Below are positions 53,795 through 61,179 of a stretch of DNA of 64,000 nt, in pieces; the stretch's first letter is position 1; every line of letters starts with the position of its first letter. The translations under genes were made by a program, and so were the position numbers. The notes under the pieces are model-generated. The model did no database searches, was not told the origin of the DNA, and saw only the letters and a list, made by a program, of their open reading frames with translations. The DNA lies in the NCBI GenBank assembly GCA_014800945.1, contig JAAVFD010000028.1:1-64000 (forward strand). Reading direction: 5' to 3'. Source of the DNA: Barnesiella sp. (GTDB lineage Bacteria; Bacteroidota; Bacteroidia; Bacteroidales; Muribaculaceae).

Positions 53795-53850
53795 CATACT
53801 TACCCCGCTTCCCGTAAGAACAGCGCGCTCAGGGTAAGTTTTTCTTTTTT
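53795..53850 (+). ncRNA. Candidate AbiF-type antitoxin RNA ending in a terminator hairpin
   Basis: Promoter-driven leader of about 55 nt. ACTTACCC (53798-53805) pairs with GGGTAAGT (53832-53839) and a T-rich run (TTTTCTTTTTT) follows immediately, as in an intrinsic terminator. A competing inner pairing CTTAC/GTAAG (53799-53803/53813-53817) exists. The ATG of an Abi_2-family remnant begins right after the T run. AbiF-type proteins are known to be preceded by a structured RNA acting as antitoxin; assigning this RNA to that class is inference. Confidence 0.5.
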
Positions 53851-54090
53851 ATGACACTACCACGTTACAATCAACCACAAATTTCAGTTGCTGAACAAAT
53901 AAGACTTCTGAAATCAGAAGGTCTGGTTTAGTACTATATCATGTCAATTCTGCTGTATTTTCTTCAAGCGGTCAATCCTCAGAATACATTTGCAGCCCGT
54001 TTCAGGTCTTTACTTGGTAAATATCCCAATGTTGATGTGTCAGCAATGGGTTTTCCAAATGACTGGCAAGATGAGAAACTGTGGCAGTAA
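53851..54090 (+). pseudogene. Abi_2/AbiF family abortive-infection protein, internally deleted
   Basis: Two coding scraps of one Abi_2-type gene remain. The first (53851-53931) reads MTLPRYNQPQISVAEQIRLL and five more residues, then a TAG; this is a typical Abi_2 N-terminus. The second (53941-54090) reads SILLYFLQAVNPQNTFAARF and ends SAMGFPNDWQDEKLWQ, then TAA, a typical Abi_2 C-terminus. The central part, which should be about 200-250 residues, is gone. A functional protein is impossible, but the leader RNA and its promoter are intact. Family recognition is from memory of the conserved ends. Confidence 0.7.
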
Positions 54091-54154
54091 AATATTCTTT
54101 TGCGTATCTGAGTTTATCGGCTTACAATAGTGTCCCCGTAGGGGATAAATTGAA

Positions 54155-54273
54155 ATAGACGCTCCGGAGTGAGCGTCCCGATAGTAGCGATGCGGGATGC
54201 GCTCCCTAAGGTCGCTTATCCGCACCGCTACCCTGACGCGCTATCTTGTGCGTCATTCTTTCAAAACAACCTC
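54155..54273. repeat. REP-like structured repeat, long copy
   Basis: Starts ATAGACGCTCCGGA and ends CGCGCTATCTTGTGCGTCAT plus TCTTTCAAAAC, matching the ends of the copy at 53678. It contains the hairpin GACGCTC/GAGCGTC (54158-54164/54171-54177). A smaller hairpin TCCCC/GGGGA (54133-54145) lies just upstream. Confidence 0.6.
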
Positions 54274-54325
54274 CGTCTATACCCGGTGCTACCCCTCTCT
54301 TATTCCCCAATTTAACACTCTGTGA

Positions 54326-54358
54326 TTTGGGAATATTATACATTTTGATGTACCTTTG
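54326..54358 (+). promoter_or_regulatory. Promoter of the large structured RNA
   Basis: TTTG at 54326-54329 and TACCTTTG at 54351-54358 with a 21-bp spacer. Start expected near 54364-54366. Confidence 0.65.
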
Positions 54359-54363
54359 CAGTG

Positions 54364-54680
54364 CTGCCCGCAAGCAGAGGCCCGGTTATGGGTTTTTGAG
54401 GGTGGGAAGCAGACATAACAGACAGCGTTTACTCGACGCTCTTTCTTGACGCATAGAAATCTGGCAGTTTCTAATTGGAGTCAAGAATGAGACAGACGGT
54501 AGATGCCTATGCGGATGTATATTATCCCTTCGCTGACTGGCGCGTGAGTGTCGCAGCGCAAGGTATATTATACATATATGCGTGAGGCCTCTGCAAGTTT
54601 GTCCGTTCTACTCCAATAGGCAAGCCAGAGCCTCTATGCGTGGAACGGGCAACAAGTATGGTTCTCACGCTCTCTTTTTT
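54364..54680 (+). ncRNA. Large structured non-coding RNA, about 315 nt, unrecognised family
   Basis: A promoter-to-terminator unit without a convincing ORF but dense in complementary segments. Hairpins are AGCGT/ACGCT (54424-54440) and UUCUUGAC/GUCAAGAA (54443-54450/54480-54487), the latter enclosing UAGAAA/UUUCUA (54454-54459/54468-54473). An arm AUGUAUA/UAUACAU (54515-54521/54569-54575) encloses CGCU-GAC/GUC-GC-AGCG. GAGGC-c-UCUG pairs with CAGAGCCUC (54584-54593/54626-54634). Inside that loop GUCCGUUC (54601-54608) pairs with GAACGGGC (54643-54650) beyond it, an H-type pseudoknot. GCGUGAG/CUCACGC (54580-54586/54664-54670) closes the 3' domain ahead of the T run. Either a trans-acting RNA or a leader of the P-loop NTPase gene 50 bp downstream. 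Confidence 0.65.
54664..54680 (+). terminator. 3' end of the structured RNA: terminator arm and T run
   Basis: CTCACGC (54664-54670), complementary to GCGTGAG at 54580-54586, is followed by TCTCTTTTTT. The terminator stem therefore closes the pseudoknotted domain and is not a short local hairpin. Confidence 0.55.
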
Positions 54681-54729
54681 AAAGAAGTAAAAAGCCAACG
54701 AAGTGAACCCGGCGGCATCTGGTAAAACA

Positions 54730-55149
54730 ATGAAAATATATCTTATCTATGGCGAGAGGGATTCCGGCAAAACCAATACTTGCGCTAAAATATTGAAATC
54801 CCTCATTGCATTAGGGGCATCAGTAAATTTCTATGAAACCTTCAAGTGGGAGGGCGATTTCAAAACTGTGACTGCCTTTCAGGGAAAAACAATAGGTATC
54901 TATTCGCCGGGCGACAGTAAAGCTCAGCTTCAGGCGGCAATCAATATGGGTAAAAACAAAGGTTGCGATATACTTATCGCAACAATCAGGAAAAATATTG
55001 CTTATAAGGATGTATTGGAAAAATGCGCAGCCAGATATCCTCAGGAATGGATGTATATAGAAAAAGGCAATAATGAGAATGAAATGGAGCGAATAGAAAC
55101 CCGGATGGCTCTTGAAATGCTCAATAAGATTTATACTGAAATTTTCTAA
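54730..55149 (+). CDS. Small orphan P-loop NTPase-like protein
   Basis: A 139-residue soluble protein that I do not recognise. From the ATG at 54730 it begins MKIYLIYGERDSGKTNTCAK, with a Walker A loop GERDSGKT at residues 8-15. A strand TIGIYSPGDSK near 53-63 and a hydrophobic strand ending CDILIATIRKN near 77-87 could supply Walker B-type and sensor residues. The C-terminus is helical (NEMERIETRMALEMLNKIY). The size and opening resemble minimal nucleotide kinases or MobB-like GTP-binding modules. It lies 50 bp after the structured RNA's terminator with no promoter box of its own, so expression probably depends on read-through. A TTG-type start nine codons earlier is less likely. Confidence 0.7.
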   Translation: MKIYLIYGERDSGKTNTCAKILKSLIALGASVNFYETFKWEGDFKTVTAFQGKTIGIYSPGDSKAQLQAAINMGKNKGCDILIATIRKNIAYKDVLEKCAARYPQEWMYIEKGNNENEMERIETRMALEMLNKIYTEIF

Positions 55150-55176
55150 TAATTGTATTATCAATTACTTACCAAA

Positions 55177-56760
55177 ATGAACATTGCAAAAAGACTCCTC
55201 GCTGTTATATTAACCTCCACTTCAATAATTATAGCATATCCACGACCTACTGATCTTGAAAACAGCATTTCATATACTGTTACTGCTACTATTGATGGAC
55301 TCAATTATACAATTGTAGATGGGAAAGCAGAAGTAAACAGCGGTACACCCGGAGAAGATGGTTTACTGACTATTCCTTCCAGTATTGATGTTGAGGGCAC
55401 GACTTATAAGGTTGAGAAAATTGGAGAAAAAGCATTTTATGGAAACTCAGCTATAACCCAGCTAATTATATCTGAAGGTGTAACTGAAATTGGTGATGAT
55501 GCATTCTATGAGTGCCGGAATATTACCGGAAGTCTAATAATTCCTGAATCTGTAAAAATCATTGGTAGTGCAGCATTCTATCACTGTGACGGTTTCACTG
55601 GATGCCTTAAACTACCAAGTTCAGTAAAAGCAATAGGTCGTGCGGCATTTTTCCTGTGTAGCTTTACCGGTACGCTTCATATTCCTGACAGTTTGACAAT
55701 AATTGAGGAAGGTGCATTTGGCGAATGTAGAACTTTTACCGGGAGTCTTATTATACCGGATTCCGTTACAGAAGTAGAAAAGTATGCGTTTTGTTTCTGT
55801 AAGGGATTAGCTGATACACTTACAATCGGACGGAATGTTCAGAGAATATGGAGTAATGCGTTTAATAATTCCGGATTTTCAACGATAATATCTTTATCAA
55901 CTATTCCGCCTGATATCCACTTTGATCTTTCTAACCCGAGCAGTGCACATCCTTTCTTTGGGTTATATCGTTCAGAATTATATGTGCCAGATGAAAGTTT
56001 AGATCTTTATAAAGAAGATGTTGGGTGGAGAGTGTTCAATTCAATAAATCCCCTGAGTAATCTTGGTAATATCAGTGCTACAGGAATTGCATTATCTCAT
56101 TCAGAAATTGAACTAATGGTCGGGGCTTCATTATCTCTTACAGCCACTATTGTCCCAACTGAAACTACTGATAAAACAATAATATGGAGTTCAAGTGAGG
56201 AAGAATATGCCACAGTGGATGCAAGCGGTTTGGTTACAGCAGTCAAGCCGGGAACCGCAACAATTACCGCGACTACATCCACCGGTCTCACTGCAAAATG
56301 TGAAATCACAGTGATTGCAGCGACAATCGATGCAACAGGACTGACCCTTAATATCGAAGAAGCGGAGATGATTGAAGGAAATACATTACATCTCATTGCA
56401 ACAGTTGCTCCTGACAACGCCTTAGACAAGACAATAAAATGGGTTTCAAGCGATATTTCTGTTGCTACTGTTGATGTAAATGGATTCGTGTCAGCAATCA
56501 AAGTCGGCAAAGCGACCATCACTGCTACTTGCGGTGAGTTAACAGCCACTTGCGAAGTGACTGTAACTGCTAAACAAACAGCGATTGATGGAGTGGATTC
56601 GGATTTTCAGGAAGCAGTGCGTATAGAAGGTAACAGTATTGTAGCGCCGGAGGGGAGCGTGGTGTATGACCTCAACGGAAGGAGAGTCAAAGCTACCAAC
56701 CTTGCAAAAGGCATCTACATTGTACGCCTCGGCAGCAAAGCTGTGAAAGTCAAGTTGTAA
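55177..56760 (+). CDS. Exported LRR (BspA-type) and Ig-like domain protein
   Basis: A 527-residue exported protein with an N-terminal signal sequence (MNIAKRLLAVILTSTSIIIA). Six or so BspA-type leucine-rich repeats span about 70-240 (EKIGEKAFYGNSAITQLIIS, then FYECRNITGSLIIPESVKII). Two bacterial Ig-like domains follow at about 295-375 and 385-465 (IIWSSSEEEYATVDASGLVT, KWVSSDISVATVDVNGFVSA). The C-terminal 50 residues are a sorting or anchoring tail (VVYDLNGRRVKATNLAKGIY). It is a smaller relative of the protein at 43780. It begins 27 bp after the P-loop gene and may be cotranscribed with it. Its Ig-like domains are repeated nearly in tandem. Confidence 0.88.
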   Translation: MNIAKRLLAVILTSTSIIIAYPRPTDLENSISYTVTATIDGLNYTIVDGKAEVNSGTPGEDGLLTIPSSIDVEGTTYKVEKIGEKAFYGNSAITQLIISEGVTEIGDDAFYECRNITGSLIIPESVKIIGSAAFYHCDGFTGCLKLPSSVKAIGRAAFFLCSFTGTLHIPDSLTIIEEGAFGECRTFTGSLIIPDSVTEVEKYAFCFCKGLADTLTIGRNVQRIWSNAFNNSGFSTIISLSTIPPDIHFDLSNPSSAHPFFGLYRSELYVPDESLDLYKEDVGWRVFNSINPLSNLGNISATGIALSHSEIELMVGASLSLTATIVPTETTDKTIIWSSSEEEYATVDASGLVTAVKPGTATITATTSTGLTAKCEITVIAATIDATGLTLNIEEAEMIEGNTLHLIATVAPDNALDKTIKWVSSDISVATVDVNGFVSAIKVGKATITATCGELTATCEVTVTAKQTAIDGVDSDFQEAVRIEGNSIVAPEGSVVYDLNGRRVKATNLAKGIYIVRLGSKAVKVKL

Positions 56761-56786
56761 TCAAACATCCGATTTAACTCTATATT

Positions 56787-56821
56787 ATCCCCGGAGCGGT
56801 CTTTGCTTCGGGGATTTTTTT
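56787..56821 (+). terminator. Rho-independent terminator before lysS
   Basis: ATCCCCGGAGC (56787-56797) pairs with GCTTCGGGGAT (56805-56815, one wobble) and is followed by a TTTTTT run. Confidence 0.85.
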
Positions 56822-56862
56822 GGTAAAAAGGAGTTTGGTTTTGCTATGCAGGGATTAATATG

Positions 56863-56870
56863 TATTTTTG
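56863..56870 (+). promoter_or_regulatory. -7 element of the lysS-gpsA-pgi operon
   Basis: TATTTTTG, 28 bp before the lysS ATG. Confidence 0.65.
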
Positions 56871-56898
56871 CGGATAAATTCATTTATTTAGGAAATTT

Positions 56899-58668
56899 AT
56901 GGCAACGAAGAATATTCTTGAACTCAGCGAGCAGGAAATTGTGCGTCGCGGCAGCCTTGAAGAGCTGCGCAACCGTGGAATCGATCCATTTCCCGCCGCC
57001 GAATATGTGGTAACCGCCCATACCGAAGATATTAAAAAAGATTTTTCTGACGATGCTCCCAAGCGTCAGGTTACAATTGCCGGCAGGGTGATGAGCCGCA
57101 GAATAATGGGTAAGGCTTCGTTTCTTGAAATCCAGGACTCCGAGGGTAGAATTCAGGTGTATGTAAGCCGTGATGATATCTGTCCCGGAGAAGATAAGGA
57201 ATTTTATAATACCGTAATAAAGAAACTTCTTGACATCGGTGACTTTATCGGAGTTGAAGGATATGTGTTCCGCACACAGATGGGTGAAATAACCATCCAT
57301 GCCGAAAAAATCACTTTCCTTGGCAAATCATTGCGTCCGCTGCCTATAGTAAAGGTTAAGGACGGTGTTACATACGATGCCTTTGATGACCCCGAATTGC
57401 GTTACCGCCGCCGCTATGTTGACCTGGTGGTGAACGATGGTGTGAAAGAGATATTCATGAAGCGCACCAAGGTGTATAACTCCATGCGCGAGTATTTCAA
57501 CAATGCCGGCTATATCGAGGTTGAGACACCTATATTGCAGTCAATTCCCGGAGGTGCGTCCGCGCGTCCCTTTATCACCCACCACAATGCATTGGATATT
57601 CCTCTGTACCTTCGTATCGCAGACGAGCTTTATCTGAAACGTCTTATTGTGGGTGGATTCGAAGGAGTATATGAATTCTCCAAAAACTTCCGAAACGAGG
57701 GTATGGACCGCACTCATAATCCTGAGTTTACAGCCATGGAGATTTATGTGGCTTACAAGGATTATAACTGGATGATGGACTTCACCGAGCGTATGCTTGA
57801 AAAGATATGTCTCGATGTAAACGGCACTACGGAGGTGAAGGTAGGTGATAATATCATCAGTTTCAAGACACCGTTCCCTCGTGTCACAATGATTGATTCA
57901 ATCAAGCATTTCACAGGAATCGATATTTCCGGTATGGATGAGAAGCAGCTGCGTGAAGTGTGTGATAAACTTGGAATAGAGACCGATGAATCTATGGGCA
58001 AGGGCAAACTTATCGATGAGATTTTCGGTGAAAAATGCGAGGGCAACTATATTCAGCCCACCTTTATTATTGACTATCCCATTGAAATGTCTCCGCTCAC
58101 AAAGCGCCATCGCAATAATCCCGAACTTACTGAGCGCTTTGAACTTATGGTAAACGGCAAGGAGCTTGCCAACGCTTATTCAGAGCTCAATGACCCGATT
58201 GACCAGTATGAGCGATTTGTCGAGCAGATGAAACTCAGCGAGAAAGGCGATGACGAGGCAATGATTATTGACCACGACTTTATCCGCGCACTCGAATATG
58301 GTATGCCCCCCACATCTGGTATGGGCATCGGAATGGACCGTCTGGTAATGCTTATGACAGGGCAGACTACCATTCAGGAGGTGCTTTTCTTCCCCCAGAT
58401 GCGTCCGGAAAAAGTAAGAAAACGTGACAATGCAGAAGCGTTTGCCGAGGTAGGAGTGTCAGAAGACTGGGTTGCTCCTCTTCACAAACTGGGAGTTCTT
58501 ACTGTGGCTCAGCTGGCAACAACCGCTTCTGCCGGAAAACTCCAGCAGGACCTTTGCGGACTCAATAAAAAGTTTAAGCTCGAACTTGCAAATCCGTCTG
58601 TTGACGATGTTAAAAGCTGGGTAGCGGCTGCCGCTGAAAAATATCCCGCTACAGAAGCAGAAGCTTAA
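56899..58668 (+). CDS. lysS: Lysine-tRNA ligase, class II
   Basis: Charges tRNA-Lys. Its 589 residues are longer than the roughly 505 of E. coli LysS, due to a C-terminal extension of about 80 residues (VSEDWVAPLHKLGVLTVAQL), typical of Bacteroidetes. An OB-fold anticodon-binding domain at about 55-150 (VTIAGRVMSRRIMGKASFLE) is followed by the catalytic domain with motif 1 (FNNAGYIEVETPILQSIPGG), motif 2 (FRNEGMDRTHNPEFTAMEIY) near 264-283 and motif 3 (PPTSGMGIGMDRLVMLMTG) near 471-489. It heads the lysS-gpsA-pgi operon. Confidence 0.96.
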   Translation: MATKNILELSEQEIVRRGSLEELRNRGIDPFPAAEYVVTAHTEDIKKDFSDDAPKRQVTIAGRVMSRRIMGKASFLEIQDSEGRIQVYVSRDDICPGEDKEFYNTVIKKLLDIGDFIGVEGYVFRTQMGEITIHAEKITFLGKSLRPLPIVKVKDGVTYDAFDDPELRYRRRYVDLVVNDGVKEIFMKRTKVYNSMREYFNNAGYIEVETPILQSIPGGASARPFITHHNALDIPLYLRIADELYLKRLIVGGFEGVYEFSKNFRNEGMDRTHNPEFTAMEIYVAYKDYNWMMDFTERMLEKICLDVNGTTEVKVGDNIISFKTPFPRVTMIDSIKHFTGIDISGMDEKQLREVCDKLGIETDESMGKGKLIDEIFGEKCEGNYIQPTFIIDYPIEMSPLTKRHRNNPELTERFELMVNGKELANAYSELNDPIDQYERFVEQMKLSEKGDDEAMIIDHDFIRALEYGMPPTSGMGIGMDRLVMLMTGQTTIQEVLFFPQMRPEKVRKRDNAEAFAEVGVSEDWVAPLHKLGVLTVAQLATTASAGKLQQDLCGLNKKFKLELANPSVDDVKSWVAAAAEKYPATEAEA

Positions 58669-58699
58669 ACTCACTGATTATCTTATTTGTTATAACACC

Positions 58700-59695
58700 A
58701 TGAATTTTCCCGGAACAGTAGCGGTGATGGGCGGCGGAAGCTGGGCGACAGCTCTTGCAAAGCTTTTGCTGGACAACTGCGAGACCATTCTCTGGTATAT
58801 GCGGCGTGATGACCGTATTGAATATTTCAAGAAGCACCGCAGAAACCCCGCTTACCTGAGCGATGTGGTTTTTGATATTGAGAGAATTGAATTTTCATCA
58901 GATATAAACTATGTGTGTTCACAAGCAGATACACTCTTGCTTGTAATGCCCTCGCCATATTTCAAGGCGCATGTGGATAAAATCAAGGTAGATATATCTG
59001 ACAAATTCATCGTATCGGCTGTTAAAGGCATTGTGCCGGATGACAATCTGATTATCTCCACATATATGCAGAAGCGTTTCGGAGTGGATGTCAAAAAAAC
59101 ACTGGTGGTGAGCGGACCCTGTCATGCCGAAGAGGTTGCCCTTGGTCGCCAGAGTTACCTCACTATTGGATGTCCGGATATATTTATCGCTGAAAAATTT
59201 GCCAACTGTCTGAGCGGCAAGGCACTTAAGACAATCACTTCAACCGATGTGAACGGCATTGAATACGCTGCCGTTCTCAAGAATGTGTACTCGATTGCAG
59301 CCGGAATTGTTCACGGACTGAAAAGCGGTGACAACTTTCTGGCAATGCTTGTTAGCAACGCTATCCGTGAAATGGAGCGGTTTGTGGGTACAGTGTGTCC
59401 TCGTCCGCGCCAGATATGTGATTCGGTATATCTCGGTGACCTTCTTGTCACATCATATTCGAGATTCAGCAGAAATCACAATTTCGGAGCCATGATAGGC
59501 AGGGGATATTCTGTCAAGGCAGCGCGTATGGAGATGGAGCAGACCGCCGAAGGCTACTATGGCACAAAATGTATTCATGAAATAAATGAGCAATACGATG
59601 TGCCAATGCCGATACTCGACGGAGTATATGATATTCTCTACCGTGGAGTGAATGCCTCAAAGGCTATACGCGATATGGCTGATACATTCATTTGA
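58700..59695 (+). CDS. gpsA: NAD(P)-dependent glycerol-3-phosphate dehydrogenase
   Basis: Reduces dihydroxyacetone phosphate to sn-glycerol-3-phosphate for phospholipid synthesis. The 331 residues show the dinucleotide-binding AVMGGGSWATALAKLLLDN near 8-26, VSAVKGIVPDDNLIIS near 110-125, VVSGPCHAEEVALGR near 135-149, the catalytic lysine in YAAVLKNVYSIAAGIVHGLK near 190-209 and the substrate-binding SRNHNFGAMIGRGYS near 256-270. It begins 31 bp after lysS and ends 21 bp before pgi. Confidence 0.95.
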   Translation: MNFPGTVAVMGGGSWATALAKLLLDNCETILWYMRRDDRIEYFKKHRRNPAYLSDVVFDIERIEFSSDINYVCSQADTLLLVMPSPYFKAHVDKIKVDISDKFIVSAVKGIVPDDNLIISTYMQKRFGVDVKKTLVVSGPCHAEEVALGRQSYLTIGCPDIFIAEKFANCLSGKALKTITSTDVNGIEYAAVLKNVYSIAAGIVHGLKSGDNFLAMLVSNAIREMERFVGTVCPRPRQICDSVYLGDLLVTSYSRFSRNHNFGAMIGRGYSVKAARMEMEQTAEGYYGTKCIHEINEQYDVPMPILDGVYDILYRGVNASKAIRDMADTFI

Positions 59696-59716
59696 TTAAT
59701 TAAAAAATATACGATT

Positions 59717-61066
59717 ATGAAATCTATTGAAGTAAACGTATCGTCTGTTTATCAGACTGTAAGCGCCGATAATATCAAGGCACTCGATGCCGAGGCAGAA
59801 AAGTGTCTTGAAACTGTGGACAAAGGCACAGGAGCCGGAAATGATTTTCTTGGCTGGGTGAATCTGCCCTCTGCAACTCCTCAGGCACTTCTTGATGATA
59901 TTGAGGCTACTGCCGCTAAATTGCAGAAAAGCTGTGAATATGTTGTGTGCATAGGCATCGGTGGTTCTTATCTCGGAGCCAAAGCCGTCATCGAGGCGCT
60001 CAGCGACTCTTTTGCAGCCTACAAGCTGGCTGCCGGAAATCCCAAGGTGATTTTTGCAGGGCAGAATATCGGTGAGGATTATATGTTTGAGCTCATGGAT
60101 CTTCTAAGAGACAAGAAATTCGGCATCATAGTCATTTCCAAGAGCGGCACCACCACAGAGCCCGCAATAGCATTCCGTCTTCTTAAGGATATGCTTGAAA
60201 AGCAGGTTGGCAAAGCTCAGGCTTCCGAGCGCATAGTTGCCATCACCGATGAAAAGCGCGGCGCATTGCGTCAGTTAGCCACAGAAGAGGGCTACAAAAC
60301 TTTTGTTATTGCCGATAATGTTGGCGGACGTTTCTCAGTACTCTCACCCGTAGGACTGCTTCCCATAGCCGTTGCCGGTTATAATATAAAGGCGCTCATG
60401 AAAGGAGCTGCTGACATGGAGGCTGTTACAGCAAAACCGGGTGAGCAGAATCCGGCGCAATTATATGCACAGACAAGAAACGCTCTTTACCGTGCCGGTA
60501 AAAAAACAGAGATTCTTGCCAACTATTGTCCAAAACTTCACTTCTTTGCTGAGTGGTGGAAGCAGCTTTACGGCGAGAGCGAGGGCAAGGACGGAAAAGG
60601 CATTTTCCCCGCTTCCGTTGACCTCACAACCGACCTTCACTCAATGGGGCAGTGGATTCAGGATGGCGAGCGCACTATCTTTGAAACAGTGCTTACCCTT
60701 GAGCAGCAGAACCATGAGGTTATCGTGCCCACCGACAACGCTAATCTCGACGGGCTCAACTTTCTTGCCGGCAAGCGCATTGACCAGGTTAATAAAATGG
60801 CGGAACTCGGTACCCGCATCGCTCACGTTGACGGTGGAGTTCCCAACATAGTTATCACCCTTCCCGCTCTCACTGAGGAATATATAGGTCAGCTCATTTA
60901 TTTCTTTGAAAAGGCTTGTGGAATAAGCGGTTACATGCTCGGGGTCAATCCGTTTAATCAGCCCGGTGTAGAGGCGTATAAGAAAAATATGTTCGCTCTG
61001 CTCGAAAAGCCCGGCTATGAAAAAGAGACCCAAGAGATGAAAAAACGTCTTTCAGGTAACGCCTGA
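59717..61066 (+). CDS. pgi: Glucose-6-phosphate isomerase
   Basis: Interconverts glucose-6-phosphate and fructose-6-phosphate. The 449 residues match the shorter Firmicutes/Bacteroidetes-type PGI. Conserved segments are [18 protein letters not shown] near 79-96, [19 protein letters not shown] near 137-155, [20 protein letters not shown] near 203-222 with the PGI signature, and the catalytic glutamate region near 285 ([15 protein letters not shown]). [16 protein letters not shown] near 416-431 carries the active-site lysine. It is the substrate-side partner of the inositol phosphate synthase at 4549. Last gene of the lysS operon. Confidence 0.95.
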   Translation: MKSIEVNVSSVYQTVSADNIKALDAEAEKCLETVDKGTGAGNDFLGWVNLPSATPQALLDDIEATAAKLQKSCEYVVCIGIGGSYLGAKAVIEALSDSFAAYKLAAGNPKVIFAGQNIGEDYMFELMDLLRDKKFGIIVISKSGTTTEPAIAFRLLKDMLEKQVGKAQASERIVAITDEKRGALRQLATEEGYKTFVIADNVGGRFSVLSPVGLLPIAVAGYNIKALMKGAADMEAVTAKPGEQNPAQLYAQTRNALYRAGKKTEILANYCPKLHFFAEWWKQLYGESEGKDGKGIFPASVDLTTDLHSMGQWIQDGERTIFETVLTLEQQNHEVIVPTDNANLDGLNFLAGKRIDQVNKMAELGTRIAHVDGGVPNIVITLPALTEEYIGQLIYFFEKACGISGYMLGVNPFNQPGVEAYKKNMFALLEKPGYEKETQEMKKRLSGNA

Positions 61067-61091
61067 GCGAAACTAATAATTGCTAAAAATA

Positions 61092-61122
61092 CCCTCCTAT
61101 GAGATAATCTCCCATGGGAGGG
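61092..61122 (+). terminator. Terminator after pgi
   Basis: CCCTCC (61092-61097) pairs with GGAGGG (61117-61122), with GAGA/TCTC inside. CATTTTAT follows. Confidence 0.6.
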
Positions 61123-61148
61123 CATTTTATATGTATTGAAATTTATTG

Positions 61149-61156
61149 TATCTTTG
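61149..61156 (+). promoter_or_regulatory. -7 element for the TPR protein gene
   Basis: TATCTTTG, 23 bp before the ATG at 61180. Confidence 0.6.
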
Positions 61157-61179
61157 TGCAAAGAATAATCTCCAATAAA

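Noticed and set aside
53660-53854. 64-codon open frame reading through the Abi_2 leader
   Set aside because: It crosses a REP-like repeat, a promoter and a terminator hairpin; not plausible as a gene.
54364-54680. tmRNA, RNase P RNA or SRP RNA as identity of the structured RNA
   Set aside because: No tRNA-like acceptor end or tag frame, no conserved RNase P core (GAGGAAAGTCCGGGC-type), and no complete SRP domain IV; only a short GGAAGCAG resemblance.
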